Shown: positions 8,582 to 17,153 of the stretch, one piece after another
How positions within the stretch are numbered: position 1 is the first letter of the stretch
Layout of the letters: every line of letters begins with the position of its first letter
Origin: DATJGF01 sp035495315
Lineage (GTDB): Bacteria > Verrucomicrobiota > Verrucomicrobiia > Limisphaerales > UBA8199
Direction of reading: 5' to 3'
Assembly: GCA_035495315.1 (NCBI GenBank)
Contig: DATJGF010000036.1
Span: 53,362 to 117,361 of the forward strand
Length of the DNA stretch: 64,000 nt
The notes under the pieces: model-generated
The model's database searches: none
The model's input: only the letters and a program-made list of their open reading frames with translations
Told to the model about the DNA's origin: nothing
Made by a program: the position numbers and the translations under genes

Positions 8582-10264
8582 CTACCTCTGTTTGGCCATT
8601 TTTCGCTTTTCCCGGCGTGGCGCTTTGGCACTGGTTGGCGATTCTCCACTCCGCCGCAGACCAAACGGTTTCATTGCAAAAAAGGCGACCAGGATTACGC
8701 AACTCCATGCGAATAAATCCCCAAACTGGCGATAGAAGGTCGGGTGATATCCGGCCTCCGAACCTGCCAGTGGCACATCAATGAGTTTATATCCGGACTG
8801 ATAAACGTTTGTTGAATTAGGAAAATCGACATTGTGGAGTCGTCCCAGCGCGTCAATCCAACAGCTAATGCCATTATTGCAGCAGCGGACAAGCGGCAGC
8901 CGCAATTCGACCGACCGAAACAGCGCGTTAACCAGGTGAAGCCATTGGGCGGCGCTGTCCCCAAACCACGCGTCATTGGTCAGGTTCAACAGGAAGTCCG
9001 TTTCTTGAGTCAGGCATTCGCGGACTTCGTCCGGGAATAAATCCTCGTAACAAATCAAAACGGAACAATTGGCCGGCGGCTCAGTCATGTGGAACAAGCC
9101 CGGACTATTCCCGGAAGTCAGGCCCGCTCCCGCTGCGCGGAGCCGGGCGAGGAAGGGAAACAGGCGCGCTCCCGGCATAAATTCGCCGAACGGTACCAAA
9201 TGTCGTTTGTGATAACGCCCCGCCATATCACCGGCCGGGTTGATAAGGAACGCACTGTTATACCATTGCATTCCGTTCTGACCAGTTACACCCGGCACGG
9301 GATCGTAATCAGCGGCACCCAAAACCATCCAGGATTTATACGGGCGCAGCAGGTTGGCAACAGCATCCTGGGTGAATTGATTACGGGCGATCATTTCGGG
9401 CAACGCGGTCTCGGGCCAGACCAGGAGATTGGGTTTTTCTGCCAGGGCCGCCTGGGAAAGGTGTAGCAGTTTTAAAAATCGATTCGTCTTTTCGTTCGGA
9501 TCCCAGATAGCCGATTGTGGAATAGCAGGCTGCACCAGGGCAATTTTGTAATGTTTGGCAGTTTCGCCGGCCCCCAACAGCTCATGCCTTCCATAGATTA
9601 GAACCCCGGCAAGCGCGAGCAGCGGAGGAACGAGTTGGATCACGGGCCAACAGAATCGCTCTTTGTCTGACCACAAAGCGAGTGCTGCGCAGAACAAAGA
9701 GACTGACAACCACGAAATCAGGAACGATACACCATAAACACCGGTCGAATTTGAAATCTGGATCAATGCCAGCCAGCGAAATTGAGAGGCCCCTAGAAAT
9801 CCTGGAAAACCGGGCAGGAAACGCGCGAGGATCAACTCGGTGACCACCCACGCTGCGGCACAAAGGACCGGCCAGCGCAGACGTTCCCAGGAGGTCAGGG
9901 CTGCCCAGTGCGACCTTAGATCTCCAGCGGCTCTGTTGCGAGGCGGCCACAGACGCCAACAGAGCCAGCACCATGTGCCCATGCAAGTCGCGCCGACTGC
10001 GCTCTGGACCAGATAGGCCCCCAGCCCGTACAGACGAAAAGGAATCATCAGCAGCCAATACATCATGACGAGCCAACAGCCCAGACCCGAGAGAAACCCG
10101 GAGAGGAGTACGCGTTTACCGGACCTATTGTGGGCCAACCAAACGACAACACCCGGTGCCAGCCAAGCCAGAACGGGAAAGTTGAATTTGGGAAAGGCGG
10201 TGGCAAACAGGATTCCGGCGGGCAAGCAAACAAGGAACCGGGAGTGATGTTTCTGCAAAGCCAT
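8582..10264 (-). CDS. lnt: Apolipoprotein N-acyltransferase
   Basis: The 560-residue product has six or more N-terminal membrane helices (residues 10-228) followed by a nitrilase-type carbon-nitrogen hydrolase domain and a last helix near residues 515-535. The catalytic triad is visible: E285 (LVWPETALPE), K353 (RYHKRHLVPFGEFMPG) and C405 (SVLICYEDLF). Lnt transfers a third acyl chain from phospholipid to the N-terminal cysteine of lipoproteins in the inner membrane, so this supports a Gram-negative envelope. The C-terminus is an unusually basic tail (about residues 535-560). No operon partner is seen on the same strand. Confidence 0.92.
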   Translation of the reverse strand: MALQKHHSRFLVCLPAGILFATAFPKFNFPVLAWLAPGVVVWLAHNRSGKRVLLSGFLSGLGCWLVMMYWLLMIPFRLYGLGAYLVQSAVGATCMGTWCWLCWRLWPPRNRAAGDLRSHWAALTSWERLRWPVLCAAAWVVTELILARFLPGFPGFLGASQFRWLALIQISNSTGVYGVSFLISWLSVSLFCAALALWSDKERFCWPVIQLVPPLLALAGVLIYGRHELLGAGETAKHYKIALVQPAIPQSAIWDPNEKTNRFLKLLHLSQAALAEKPNLLVWPETALPEMIARNQFTQDAVANLLRPYKSWMVLGAADYDPVPGVTGQNGMQWYNSAFLINPAGDMAGRYHKRHLVPFGEFMPGARLFPFLARLRAAGAGLTSGNSPGLFHMTEPPANCSVLICYEDLFPDEVRECLTQETDFLLNLTNDAWFGDSAAQWLHLVNALFRSVELRLPLVRCCNNGISCWIDALGRLHNVDFPNSTNVYQSGYKLIDVPLAGSEAGYHPTFYRQFGDLFAWSCVILVAFFAMKPFGLRRSGESPTSAKAPRREKRKMAKQR

Positions 10265-10317
10265 CTATCAGGCGTGGAGATTCGGCGATCGTTTCGGCGG
10301 GAGCAATTCATTTCCGG

Positions 10318-10410
10318 CCGGAAGGCCGAGATACGCGTGTACGCGAGGCCCCAAAATCATGCTTAAAACAAGAGCAGTTGTTTGGGCCTCGCGAAGCTCA
10401 GTCTTCCGAA
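10318..10410. repeat. REP-like inverted repeat, family A copy 1
   Basis: The left arm contains CCGGAAGGCCGAG...CGCGAGGCCCC and the right arm TGGGCCTCGCGAAGCTC...CTTCCG, forming an imperfect long hairpin. Related copies lie at 14278-14366 and 45064-45136. All are intergenic. Confidence 0.8.
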
Positions 10411-10493
10411 TGAAATTTTTGCTTGTAAACTTAGTCAACTAAATAAGTATGGTCGGACTGACGAACACCAACCTCTAACCCATTCAGGACAAT

Positions 10494-11780
10494 ATGAAAA
10501 ACATCGTTCGCATTTTGGCAGGACTGGCCTTTGTCTGGCTGACCTTAAACGCGTCGGCGGTTGCCTATTGGAATTGCAGTTCACCCACCGGCAGCGCCTC
10601 CGGTACGTGGAATGCGACGAACGCTACCTGGACCGGCGATACCTCACTCTATACCTACTCGCCCTTAGGGGGGCCCACTGACCCCAATCCGATCTGTTGG
10701 ACGTGCCCGGACCCGCACAACAACAACACGGTATTGCAAGGCAACTATGCGGCAGCCTTCACTCTGGGACAGCAGGTCAACGGGTTTCCCGGCCCATACA
10801 CGATCACGGTCGACAACACCGCAGGCCAGGTCGGGGCGGGTGATCTGCTGGTTTACGCCGGTCCAATGACGTTGACAGGCGCGACTTTGGATTTCGTAAA
10901 TATCGTCAATAGCAGCCAGAATGCGACGACGGAGGGCGGACTGGTTTTTATCATTCATGCCGCTCAAACAGCGTACTTTAACCTCAACCTCTCGAACTCA
11001 GTGGGGCCGTTCAACACGACGAGTATCAACCGGAGCGTTTTCGCAAATAAGCAAGGGACCGGCTCCCTGTATTTGGGCACGGTGAACTCGTTTACCGGAG
11101 ATATCGCGGTTAAGAGCGGAGTGCTGGGGATTACGGTTGACCAGAGTATTCCGAGTGCCAGCTCGTTGATTTTGCTTAACGGCAGCGATATTGGCGGCGA
11201 CGCGGATCATGAAGCTGATACTCCGCCGATTTTCAGCACGGGTGGTCATAACCAGACTCTCGCACAATTGGTGTTGGCCGGGCCCAATTCGCAGATCCCG
11301 CGCACGATTGATTTTGGAAATGGCCAGGGTTCGCTGGTGTTTACAGGTGATAGCAGCGCCAATGCGTGGCAATCCACCTCCAGTCCGGTTTTCGGTGACT
11401 CCAATCCTGGTCCGCTGACGCTGGTGATTACGAATTTCCAGCTGGGTACCAGCCGCTTGCGGTTTGGCACAAATGCAAATGGGTTAACTGCGGCGCAACT
11501 GGCACAGATTAAATTTGCCGATTACACTAATGCGCCGGGGAAAATCGACAGCTCGGGATATGTCACGCCGACGGTTCCGCAGCCGGTGCTTACGGTCCAG
11601 GTGAGCTATACCGTTCAATGGGTAGCTATTCCCGGGACGCATTACCAGGTTCAGTACTCGAACACCGCCAATGGCACTTTTACCAACCTCGCGGTCGTGC
11701 TGGCAACCAGCACCGTCGGCTCCTATACCGATGTTGCTCCCGGCGCCAGCCAACGTTACTATAAGGTCATTCAGCTCTAA
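10494..11780 (+). CDS. Secreted beta-strand-repeat surface protein
   Basis: This 428-residue protein starts with a signal peptide (MKNIVRILAGLAFVWLTLNA). The middle has GTGSLYLGTVNSFTGDIAVK, which matches the autotransporter-associated beta-strand repeat, and a second copy GQGSLVFTGDSSA. The last 60 residues (VQWVAIPGTHYQVQYSNTAN ... YYKVIQL) form a small beta domain often found at the C-terminus of verrucomicrobial exported proteins; the LamG protein at 38568 has a similar tail. No autotransporter barrel follows, so the protein is probably secreted or surface-attached by another route. Function unknown. Confidence 0.75.
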   Translation: MKNIVRILAGLAFVWLTLNASAVAYWNCSSPTGSASGTWNATNATWTGDTSLYTYSPLGGPTDPNPICWTCPDPHNNNTVLQGNYAAAFTLGQQVNGFPGPYTITVDNTAGQVGAGDLLVYAGPMTLTGATLDFVNIVNSSQNATTEGGLVFIIHAAQTAYFNLNLSNSVGPFNTTSINRSVFANKQGTGSLYLGTVNSFTGDIAVKSGVLGITVDQSIPSASSLILLNGSDIGGDADHEADTPPIFSTGGHNQTLAQLVLAGPNSQIPRTIDFGNGQGSLVFTGDSSANAWQSTSSPVFGDSNPGPLTLVITNFQLGTSRLRFGTNANGLTAAQLAQIKFADYTNAPGKIDSSGYVTPTVPQPVLTVQVSYTVQWVAIPGTHYQVQYSNTANGTFTNLAVVLATSTVGSYTDVAPGASQRYYKVIQL

Positions 11781-11945
11781 TGCATCGGGGTCAGGTTTGC
11801 GCACGTTTTCGCAGTTTCGTGCCCGGATCTTCCAATCGCAGAGCCGCGCAGTGTGCGCTGAAGCCTCGGACATTATTGCTCAGTGTTAAGGGCACACCGG
11901 CACGGCGCCGTGGGGGAAGCGACGCGGTTGCGTGGAGCATCCGAC

Positions 11946-12383
11946 TCAGGCGGTGTGGGATTTGATAAGCTGCAAAATATTTTTTGTGAACCTCCAGCCG
12001 CCCAAAGAATCGGCGGCGACTATTTGATGAAGCAATACGATAATCCAGAACTCAACCTGGTAAGAGATCTTGGATATCTTATGCTGAAACGTTCGTTGCG
12101 CTAAGTAGGCTCCCGGCCAGCCTCCGACCAACTCTGCGATGTGGAGTGTCGATTCAGGGATGCGCCATTCTCTAAGTTCCGCCCGGCGTTTATCGCTGCG
12201 ATATGCAAGAAACGTCAAGAGAGATAACGCCAGGGGTGTGCCGGCCAAGAGGCGCCAATCTACAGAGGTGGCAAACCGACTGAGTGCATAAGCCGGGACC
12301 ACGAGAAGTAACGAAAACCCTGCCACTGCGAGCGCACTGAGACCACCGCGGCCCTGTCCAGATGCCTGTTTCTTTCGATGCAC
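11946..12383 (-). CDS. DUF1294 membrane protein
   Basis: The 145-residue product shows the DUF1294 signature: LAYRSDKRRAELREWRIPE, then TLHIAELVGGWPGAYLAQ and FQHKISKISYQ, with hydrophobic segments near residues 18-36, 46-62 and 108-122. Many relatives carry an N-terminal cold-shock domain, which is absent here; instead there is a short basic leader. The function of the family is unknown. The gene stands alone on the minus strand. Confidence 0.85.
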   Translation of the reverse strand: MHRKKQASGQGRGGLSALAVAGFSLLLVVPAYALSRFATSVDWRLLAGTPLALSLLTFLAYRSDKRRAELREWRIPESTLHIAELVGGWPGAYLAQRTFQHKISKISYQVEFWIIVLLHQIVAADSLGGWRFTKNILQLIKSHTA

Positions 12384-12437
12384 GCTTATTTTGGCAATGG
12401 TGAGGGGCGAGCGGTTTTGGCATCCAGGATTAAGATT

Positions 12438-12761
12438 TTAAAGAGACTTTTTTCCAGCCGCTTTGGCCTTTCGGCAACGCGCTCGAGCGATCGCGGCCAG
12501 CCTCGCCTTTGCGGCGGCGCTCATTCGACGCCGAGGCCGACGCAAGGCGGTGGGATCAACGCCAGTCTTGGATCTTGCCGTTCGAGCCCTCGTTGCGGCG
12601 GCGATCCTGGCCCGCGTCTCAAAGCTAATGGGGGCATGCACAGCGCGTTGCTTTTTGTGATCTGAATTGAAGAGTGCGGCTAGCTCAGCTTCAAGCGCAT
12701 CGATGCGGTCCTTCACGTGGGCGGCGTGACGAAGTTGTTTGGCAGTAAGGTTAACGTTCAT
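12438..12761 (-). CDS. Small highly basic protein, possibly nucleic-acid binding
   Basis: The 107-residue product has a short helical N-terminus (LTAKQLRHAAHVKDRIDALE) followed by an Arg/Ala/Lys-rich tail with repeated ARARxxxA patterns and ends in KAAGKKSL. The composition resembles histone H1-like bacterial DNA-binding proteins, but no defined domain is recognised. It may bind DNA or RNA. Its neighbour on the same strand (12792-13019) is another small helical protein. Confidence 0.55.
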   Translation of the reverse strand: MNVNLTAKQLRHAAHVKDRIDALEAELAALFNSDHKKQRAVHAPISFETRARIAAATRARTARSKTGVDPTALRRPRRRMSAAAKARLAAIARARCRKAKAAGKKSL

Positions 12762-12791
12762 GCATGAATGTTTATGTAGTTACGCCAGTGG

Positions 12792-13019
12792 TTAGTCGCC
12801 GAGGTCGAAAAAGCGATTCTGGTTTTCGGACTGCGGTTGGTTCGGAAGAGTTAACTCAGCCATGACACGTCGGGCCTGGTTTTGCAGACGCTGGAGGTGG
12901 TAGGCTTTGGCAGCTTTATCTTGTCTTGCTTCATTAGCTGCGATCAGGCTTTCATGCATCGCGCGGATCATTTCATCGAGTCGTCGGATCTGATCGTCGG
13001 CCTTATGAAGCGGAGTCAT
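12792..13019 (-). CDS. Small helical protein of unknown function
   Basis: The 75-residue product from the ATG at 13019 is predicted to be mostly helical (DDQIRRLDEMIRAMHESLIA, then KAAKAYHLQRLQNQARRVMA) with possible coiled-coil character and a polar tail. The start is supported by an AAAGGAAAA Shine-Dalgarno sequence just upstream; the longer reading to 13259 lacks support and overlaps the divergent gene at 13084. No family is recognised. Confidence 0.55.
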   Translation of the reverse strand: MTPLHKADDQIRRLDEMIRAMHESLIAANEARQDKAAKAYHLQRLQNQARRVMAELTLPNQPQSENQNRFFDLGD

Positions 13020-13083
13020 ATTTTCCTTTGTATACCTTTGCCTAACCGGAGTGCAATTCCCATATCGCGGTCCTCGCGCTACA

Positions 13084-13599
13084 ATGTCTCGCATGAAGAA
13101 ACGGCACCTCATCCTCGCTGCGGTTGCAGTGGCGGTGGTGATCGGTTTAGCGGTGGTTCTTTCCACGCTCAGGCCTCCGCCGGTGCTTACGGTCCGGTGC
13201 TCGAAAGTCGCTGTCATGGGGGACAGCGTGGGGCTCACCCTTGAAATCAGCAATCGCACAGCGATGATCTATGAGGCGATTCCAGTTCGGTTGGAGCGGT
13301 TGGAGGAGGAACAATGGAAGGCATGCCCAGATGGGATCGCATCTTTTTCCACCTTCGGTAATCTCGGCGCCAATGGGAGGTCGACGGTCTTTTGTCTGGT
13401 GAAACGCTTGCCGGGAGGAACGCAGTTACGGCTCGTGATGAAAACCGAACGTGCCCAGAAGGGTCTGGAGAGTCTCGCCCTTCGAGCGCGGCTCCGATTG
13501 TCCGGGCAGGTTAGTGGTGTTTCTCTCAACCCGTTTGATAGAGTTCTCTTTTTCACGGAGGCGGCGGAAGTTGAGAGCAATCCTTTCGTTGCGCCTTAA
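13084..13599 (+). CDS. Membrane-anchored protein of unknown function
   Basis: About 171 residues from the ATG at 13084 (13093 is also possible). One membrane anchor (LILAAVAVAVVIGLAVVLST) follows a basic start. The rest is predicted as a beta-sandwich-like extracytoplasmic domain (LTLEISNRTAMIYEAIPVRL, LRLVMKTERAQKG). No family is recognised. It diverges from the small minus-strand gene at 12792-13019. Confidence 0.6.
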   Translation: MSRMKKRHLILAAVAVAVVIGLAVVLSTLRPPPVLTVRCSKVAVMGDSVGLTLEISNRTAMIYEAIPVRLERLEEEQWKACPDGIASFSTFGNLGANGRSTVFCLVKRLPGGTQLRLVMKTERAQKGLESLALRARLRLSGQVSGVSLNPFDRVLFFTEAAEVESNPFVAP

Positions 13600-13766
13600 G
13601 ATGCAATTCAACGATACCAACTCATTTGGCGCATTCTGCTGTCCGTTTCGAATGGGGGAAAAGGCGTCTATTTCTGATGTGACGAGTGGGAAAGAGTTCG
13701 ACATAATGCGCCCACGATGCAGGCAAGGAACTTTGTAGAGGCGGTACGATCCTTACGAGGAAACCT

Positions 13767-14270
13767 ATGGCACTAATCAATTGCCCGGAATGTGGGAAGC
13801 AAGTCTCAACGGAAGCCAAGGAATGTCCGAACTGCGGTTATCCGGTCGCCGAGCGCCTCGCACAATCTCAAGCGACGCACTCCAGCGGTGCCGGGGGTGA
13901 TCAGGCAGAGGTCCTGGCGGAGATTCGTCCCTCGTGGTGGGGTTATTTTTGGTATCTGTTTTTCTTTTGGCTGATCGTGCCGCCAATCATCGCCTATTTC
14001 CATCGCGCCGCCACCGTGTTGCGGATTTATACCGACAGGATTCATCTGGAACGCGGGATTTTTTCGAAGTGTTACCGGGATTACAACCCGAGCGATATCC
14101 GTTCGATCGATATTGATCAGACTTTCCCACAGCGCCTGGTCGGTATTGGCGACATCACCATCTCGACGGCAGCTACGGTGGAAGCTGCGGAACAAATCAA
14201 CTCGATTCCAAACCCAACGAGCGTGCGAGATCTGATTTTGGCGCAACGAGCTAAGGGAGCCGCATCTTGA
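13767..14270 (+). CDS. Zinc-ribbon and PH-like domain membrane protein
   Basis: The 167-residue product opens with a zinc ribbon (INCPECGKQVSTEAKECPNC). It has a hydrophobic stretch at residues 56-75 (YFWYLFFFWLIVPPIIAYF) and then a bacterial PH-like (YdbT/bPH2) domain: VLRIYTDRIHLERGIFSK, SDIRSIDIDQTFPQRLVGIG, DITISTA. Such proteins are membrane-associated and of unknown role. A Shine-Dalgarno-like GAGGAAA precedes the ATG. A family A repeat follows at once. Confidence 0.8.
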   Translation: MALINCPECGKQVSTEAKECPNCGYPVAERLAQSQATHSSGAGGDQAEVLAEIRPSWWGYFWYLFFFWLIVPPIIAYFHRAATVLRIYTDRIHLERGIFSKCYRDYNPSDIRSIDIDQTFPQRLVGIGDITISTAATVEAAEQINSIPNPTSVRDLILAQRAKGAAS

Positions 14271-14277
14271 TGGAGTG

Positions 14278-14366
14278 TCGGAAGGCCGAAATCTGCGAGG
14301 CCCAAAAACGTGATTTGTTCGCCTGAAATTCGCGCCTCGCGGAGCTGTGCGGAGCTCGGCCTTCCG
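14278..14366. repeat. REP-like inverted repeat, family A copy 2
   Basis: The arms CGGAAGGCCGAA...GCGAGGCCC and GCGCCTCGCGGAGC...GGCCTTCCG pair as an imperfect long hairpin. The element lies between the convergent zinc-ribbon and DUF4159 genes, where it could terminate both. Confidence 0.8.
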
Positions 14367-14368
14367 GT

Positions 14369-15298
14369 TTAATGTGTCATGATATAGAAGAGCGCATTTA
14401 TCGCCAAAGGGTAGGCACGCGTTTCTGAAAAGAGGTGGAAATAGTCCGGGTTTTCGGCTTCGCGTTCCCAGCCGTCGCCATTGTCACAATTGTGGGTTGC
14501 CAGGATCATAATCCGCTTGTTGTCGTCCAACCAGGCGCGCACGTGCATTTCCTCGGATCCGGGTCCGCGTGGGCCCGAAACCATCGCGGTCGGATCATCC
14601 GGGTTGTAGTTGCGGCGCCAGAAATGAATCGACGGGGACTGGAGTTTGTTCATGGGTCCCTTAAAATTGAAGACGCAGTGGAAGAGTGGGTGATCAACGT
14701 TCAACTCTTCCCAAGAGCGTGCGCTAAGCACGCGCGCCATTTGCGATGCGAAATGATCCCAATTTTGAGTACCCCAGAAATCGTCGGCCCAAAAGACGCC
14801 GCCGTTGAGGAGATACTTGCGCAGGACAACGGCCTCTTCGTCGGTCAATTCCATCGCGCCGGGCTGCGCGGCGAAGATAAACGGGTAGTCAGCCAGTGAC
14901 CCTTCTGTCAGTTTCAAGACACGGGCGTCGGGGTCAACCTTCATGGAGGTCAACTGCTGCAATCGAAAAGAGAGGTTCAAGTCGGCATCCGGGTAATCGT
15001 TCAGCCAACCCATCAGAGCCGGTCGACCTGGCGATTTGAAGATGATCCGAGCGAATGTGAAGGTATCTGGTTCGAACCCCGCGGTATTGGTCCAGTTCGG
15101 CGTAACCATGACTTGCGGCGCGGTTTCGCGGGCGGTGCGCACGGTGTCCTGGTTGACCAGGTGGCCGCCTTCGGTGCGTACGATCGGCCCCGTTTCAGCG
15201 GGTCCGAAGCGGCCGCGCTCGCGGAACTGGGCGACGGCGAGGGCCGTCAGCGAAATCGCAATCAGACCGAACACCAGCCGTTGTTTGAAGGTGGTCAT
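14369..15298 (-). CDS. Secreted DUF4159 protein
   Basis: The 309-residue product has an N-terminal signal or anchor (RLVFGLIAISLTALAVAQF) and the DUF4159 fold: ADLNLSFRLQQLTSMKVDP, LTEGSLADYPFIFAAQPGAM, YLLNGGVFWADDFWG, and a C-terminal YPLAINALFYIMTH. DUF4159 is related to glutamine-amidotransferase-like folds and often lies near MoxR/BatA-type genes, which are not present here. The exact function is unknown. Confidence 0.85.
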   Translation of the reverse strand: MTTFKQRLVFGLIAISLTALAVAQFRERGRFGPAETGPIVRTEGGHLVNQDTVRTARETAPQVMVTPNWTNTAGFEPDTFTFARIIFKSPGRPALMGWLNDYPDADLNLSFRLQQLTSMKVDPDARVLKLTEGSLADYPFIFAAQPGAMELTDEEAVVLRKYLLNGGVFWADDFWGTQNWDHFASQMARVLSARSWEELNVDHPLFHCVFNFKGPMNKLQSPSIHFWRRNYNPDDPTAMVSGPRGPGSEEMHVRAWLDDNKRIMILATHNCDNGDGWEREAENPDYFHLFSETRAYPLAINALFYIMTH

Positions 15299-15574
15299 CT
15301 AAGATGAACATGAGTCAACGTAACTACCAAATGGGCGCATGAAACTGTGTCCGAGAGTGTGTTGTTGTTGGTGCGTTGGTTCACAGGCGTCTCCGGAATC
15401 TAACTGGTAAACCTTAAGAGAAGATTAAGCGTTCGGCCATTCGGAAACGAACAAGAAGGCAATGGATGTTCTGTGACGGCCCGATTACATCGTCGGACGG
15501 GTTGACGAGCAAGGGTTGGCTGTTCCATGCTGTCGAGCGTTACCCGGGATCCAATGTTTCTAACAAGTGAATCT

Positions 15575-16312
15575 ATGAAGATTGCATCCACTCAGGTTAT
15601 TTGTCCGCCGGGGCTTAGCCTGTCTCTGGTTTGCGCGGTAGTGATAATGCTGTCGGCGGCGGTGCGGGCGGCAAGCGAGCCGGGTGAAATACACAAGCTG
15701 GCTCCGCGATCCTTCGCGCATCGTTGGACCAAGATGTTGAATTTTACGCTGACCGGAGCGGCAACAGGATTGATCGCATACACGATTGTTTTTCGGCGAC
15801 ACCGGCTGGACGAAACGAGTTCGAAATGGATGCTTTTTGTGGGCATCTGCGTGCTGCCGGCGCCGATGATGGTGCTGGGGACCGCGGTGGGGTTGGAACA
15901 ATCGAAAAATGAACAATTCTGCGCGTCGTGCCACGTCATGCAGCCGTTCATAGACGACTTGAAGAACCCGGTCAGCAAGAGTTTGGCCGCGGTGCATTAT
16001 CAGAATCGCTACATTCAACGGAAATATTGCTACCGTTGCCACACCGATTACGGAATCCTGGGTACCATGGAGGCCAAAGCAACTGGCTTGCGACACGTTT
16101 GGAAGGCAACCGCCGGCAGCTACGAACTGCCAATCAAGATGGCCAAGCCGTACAACTTTTCAATTTGCCTGGATTGCCACGCTGAGTCGGCGAAGTTCAA
16201 CAAGGAGCCGCTCCATGAGGCCGTGATCAAGGAGACACTAAGCGGCAAGAGCAACTGTCTGGACTGCCATGATTCCCCGCATCCAGCGCCCGAAACCCGT
16301 AACAAAGAATGA
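15575..16312 (+). CDS. Tetraheme NapC/NirT-type cytochrome c
   Basis: About 245 residues from the ATG at 15575; an upstream in-frame start at 15527 is possible. There are hydrophobic segments near the N-terminus and before the heme region. Four CxxCH heme sites follow: CASCH, CYRCH, CLDCH and CLDCH. This arrangement fits the NapC/NrfH family of membrane-anchored quinol dehydrogenases, which pass electrons to periplasmic reductases. No reductase gene is adjacent. The stop overlaps the ATG of the next gene (ATGA at 16309-16312), which indicates coupling to a cyclic-nucleotide-binding protein. Confidence 0.8.
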   Translation: MKIASTQVICPPGLSLSLVCAVVIMLSAAVRAASEPGEIHKLAPRSFAHRWTKMLNFTLTGAATGLIAYTIVFRRHRLDETSSKWMLFVGICVLPAPMMVLGTAVGLEQSKNEQFCASCHVMQPFIDDLKNPVSKSLAAVHYQNRYIQRKYCYRCHTDYGILGTMEAKATGLRHVWKATAGSYELPIKMAKPYNFSICLDCHAESAKFNKEPLHEAVIKETLSGKSNCLDCHDSPHPAPETRNKE

Positions 16313-16872
16313 CATTTAATTCTTATTGTTACCCTCATCGAAGAGCGGTGACGTTAGCTGGCGTTCTTGCGCTGCTGGCGTTCGCCACTGGCGTCGCTTA
16401 CGAATTCCACTCAACGCCGGTAACGATGGTGATGTTTTTGGCAGGTGGTTCGGGTTTGTTGGTGATGGCCACGGCGTTATTGGGTTGGGCCTTTTGGCAC
16501 GATGTGACGGCGCGTTTGCAGAGCATCACGAGCAAACGCTTTGCTGCGGGTGAAGTGATTTTCCGCCAAGGCGACGATGCCGAGCACATTTTTGTGATCA
16601 CCAAAGGGAAAGTAGAAGCAGTGTTTTCAGACCCCGTGAAAGGAGAGGTCGTGCTGGGCCAACTCGGGCCCCCGGAATTCTTTGGAGAGACCGCAATTTT
16701 AACCCAATCACCCCGGCAGGCAACCGTCAGAGCGGTGGAGGAGGTTGAGTCGCTGATGGTGCACCGGACGGATTTTCTGCGGCTTTATGGGAGCCTGCCT
16801 CGGCTTCGGGCAGCGATCGAGGCGCAACAATCGCGGCGCAAGGCAATGCTGAATGGACAGAGTAGGGGATAA
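16309..16872 (+). CDS. Membrane protein with cyclic-nucleotide-binding domain
   Basis: The 187-residue product has two membrane segments (about residues 14-30 and 38-62) and then a cyclic-nucleotide-binding fold: FAAGEVIFRQGDDAEHIFVI, GKVEAV, LGPPEFFGETAILTQSPRQA. The FFGE..L....R pattern is the phosphate-binding cassette. There is no DNA-binding helix-turn-helix, so this is not a Crp-type regulator. It is translationally coupled to the tetraheme cytochrome, which suggests that a nucleotide signal tunes that electron-transfer module. Confidence 0.85.
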   Translation: MTFNSYCYPHRRAVTLAGVLALLAFATGVAYEFHSTPVTMVMFLAGGSGLLVMATALLGWAFWHDVTARLQSITSKRFAAGEVIFRQGDDAEHIFVITKGKVEAVFSDPVKGEVVLGQLGPPEFFGETAILTQSPRQATVRAVEEVESLMVHRTDFLRLYGSLPRLRAAIEAQQSRRKAMLNGQSRG

Positions 16873-17153
16873 GGGCGCAGAGTAACTTGGAACGCAGAGG
16901 GGAAAGCCGATCCGAATGGTGGGTCACGATGCCGGAAGTTACAGGTTGCGGGTTGGAGGCCAGGCGGTTGGGTGGAACGATTCTCTTCCGTGCTCTCTGT
17001 CTTTGCTGTTAGCTGAAATCTTGAACAGCGAAGGCGCCAACATGCGAAGAACGCAGAGCGGTAAATCCCGAACCCAAGATGGAGAATAAAGCGCTTCCTC
17101 TCTCAAGGTTTTGCCGCAGCCCGCCAACGATTTCGGATATTGCAGTCTGCAGT

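Noticed and set aside
15060..15090. tRNA-like GGTTCGAACCCC
   Set aside because: It lies inside the DUF4159 gene and no acceptor stem or anticodon arm can be formed around it.
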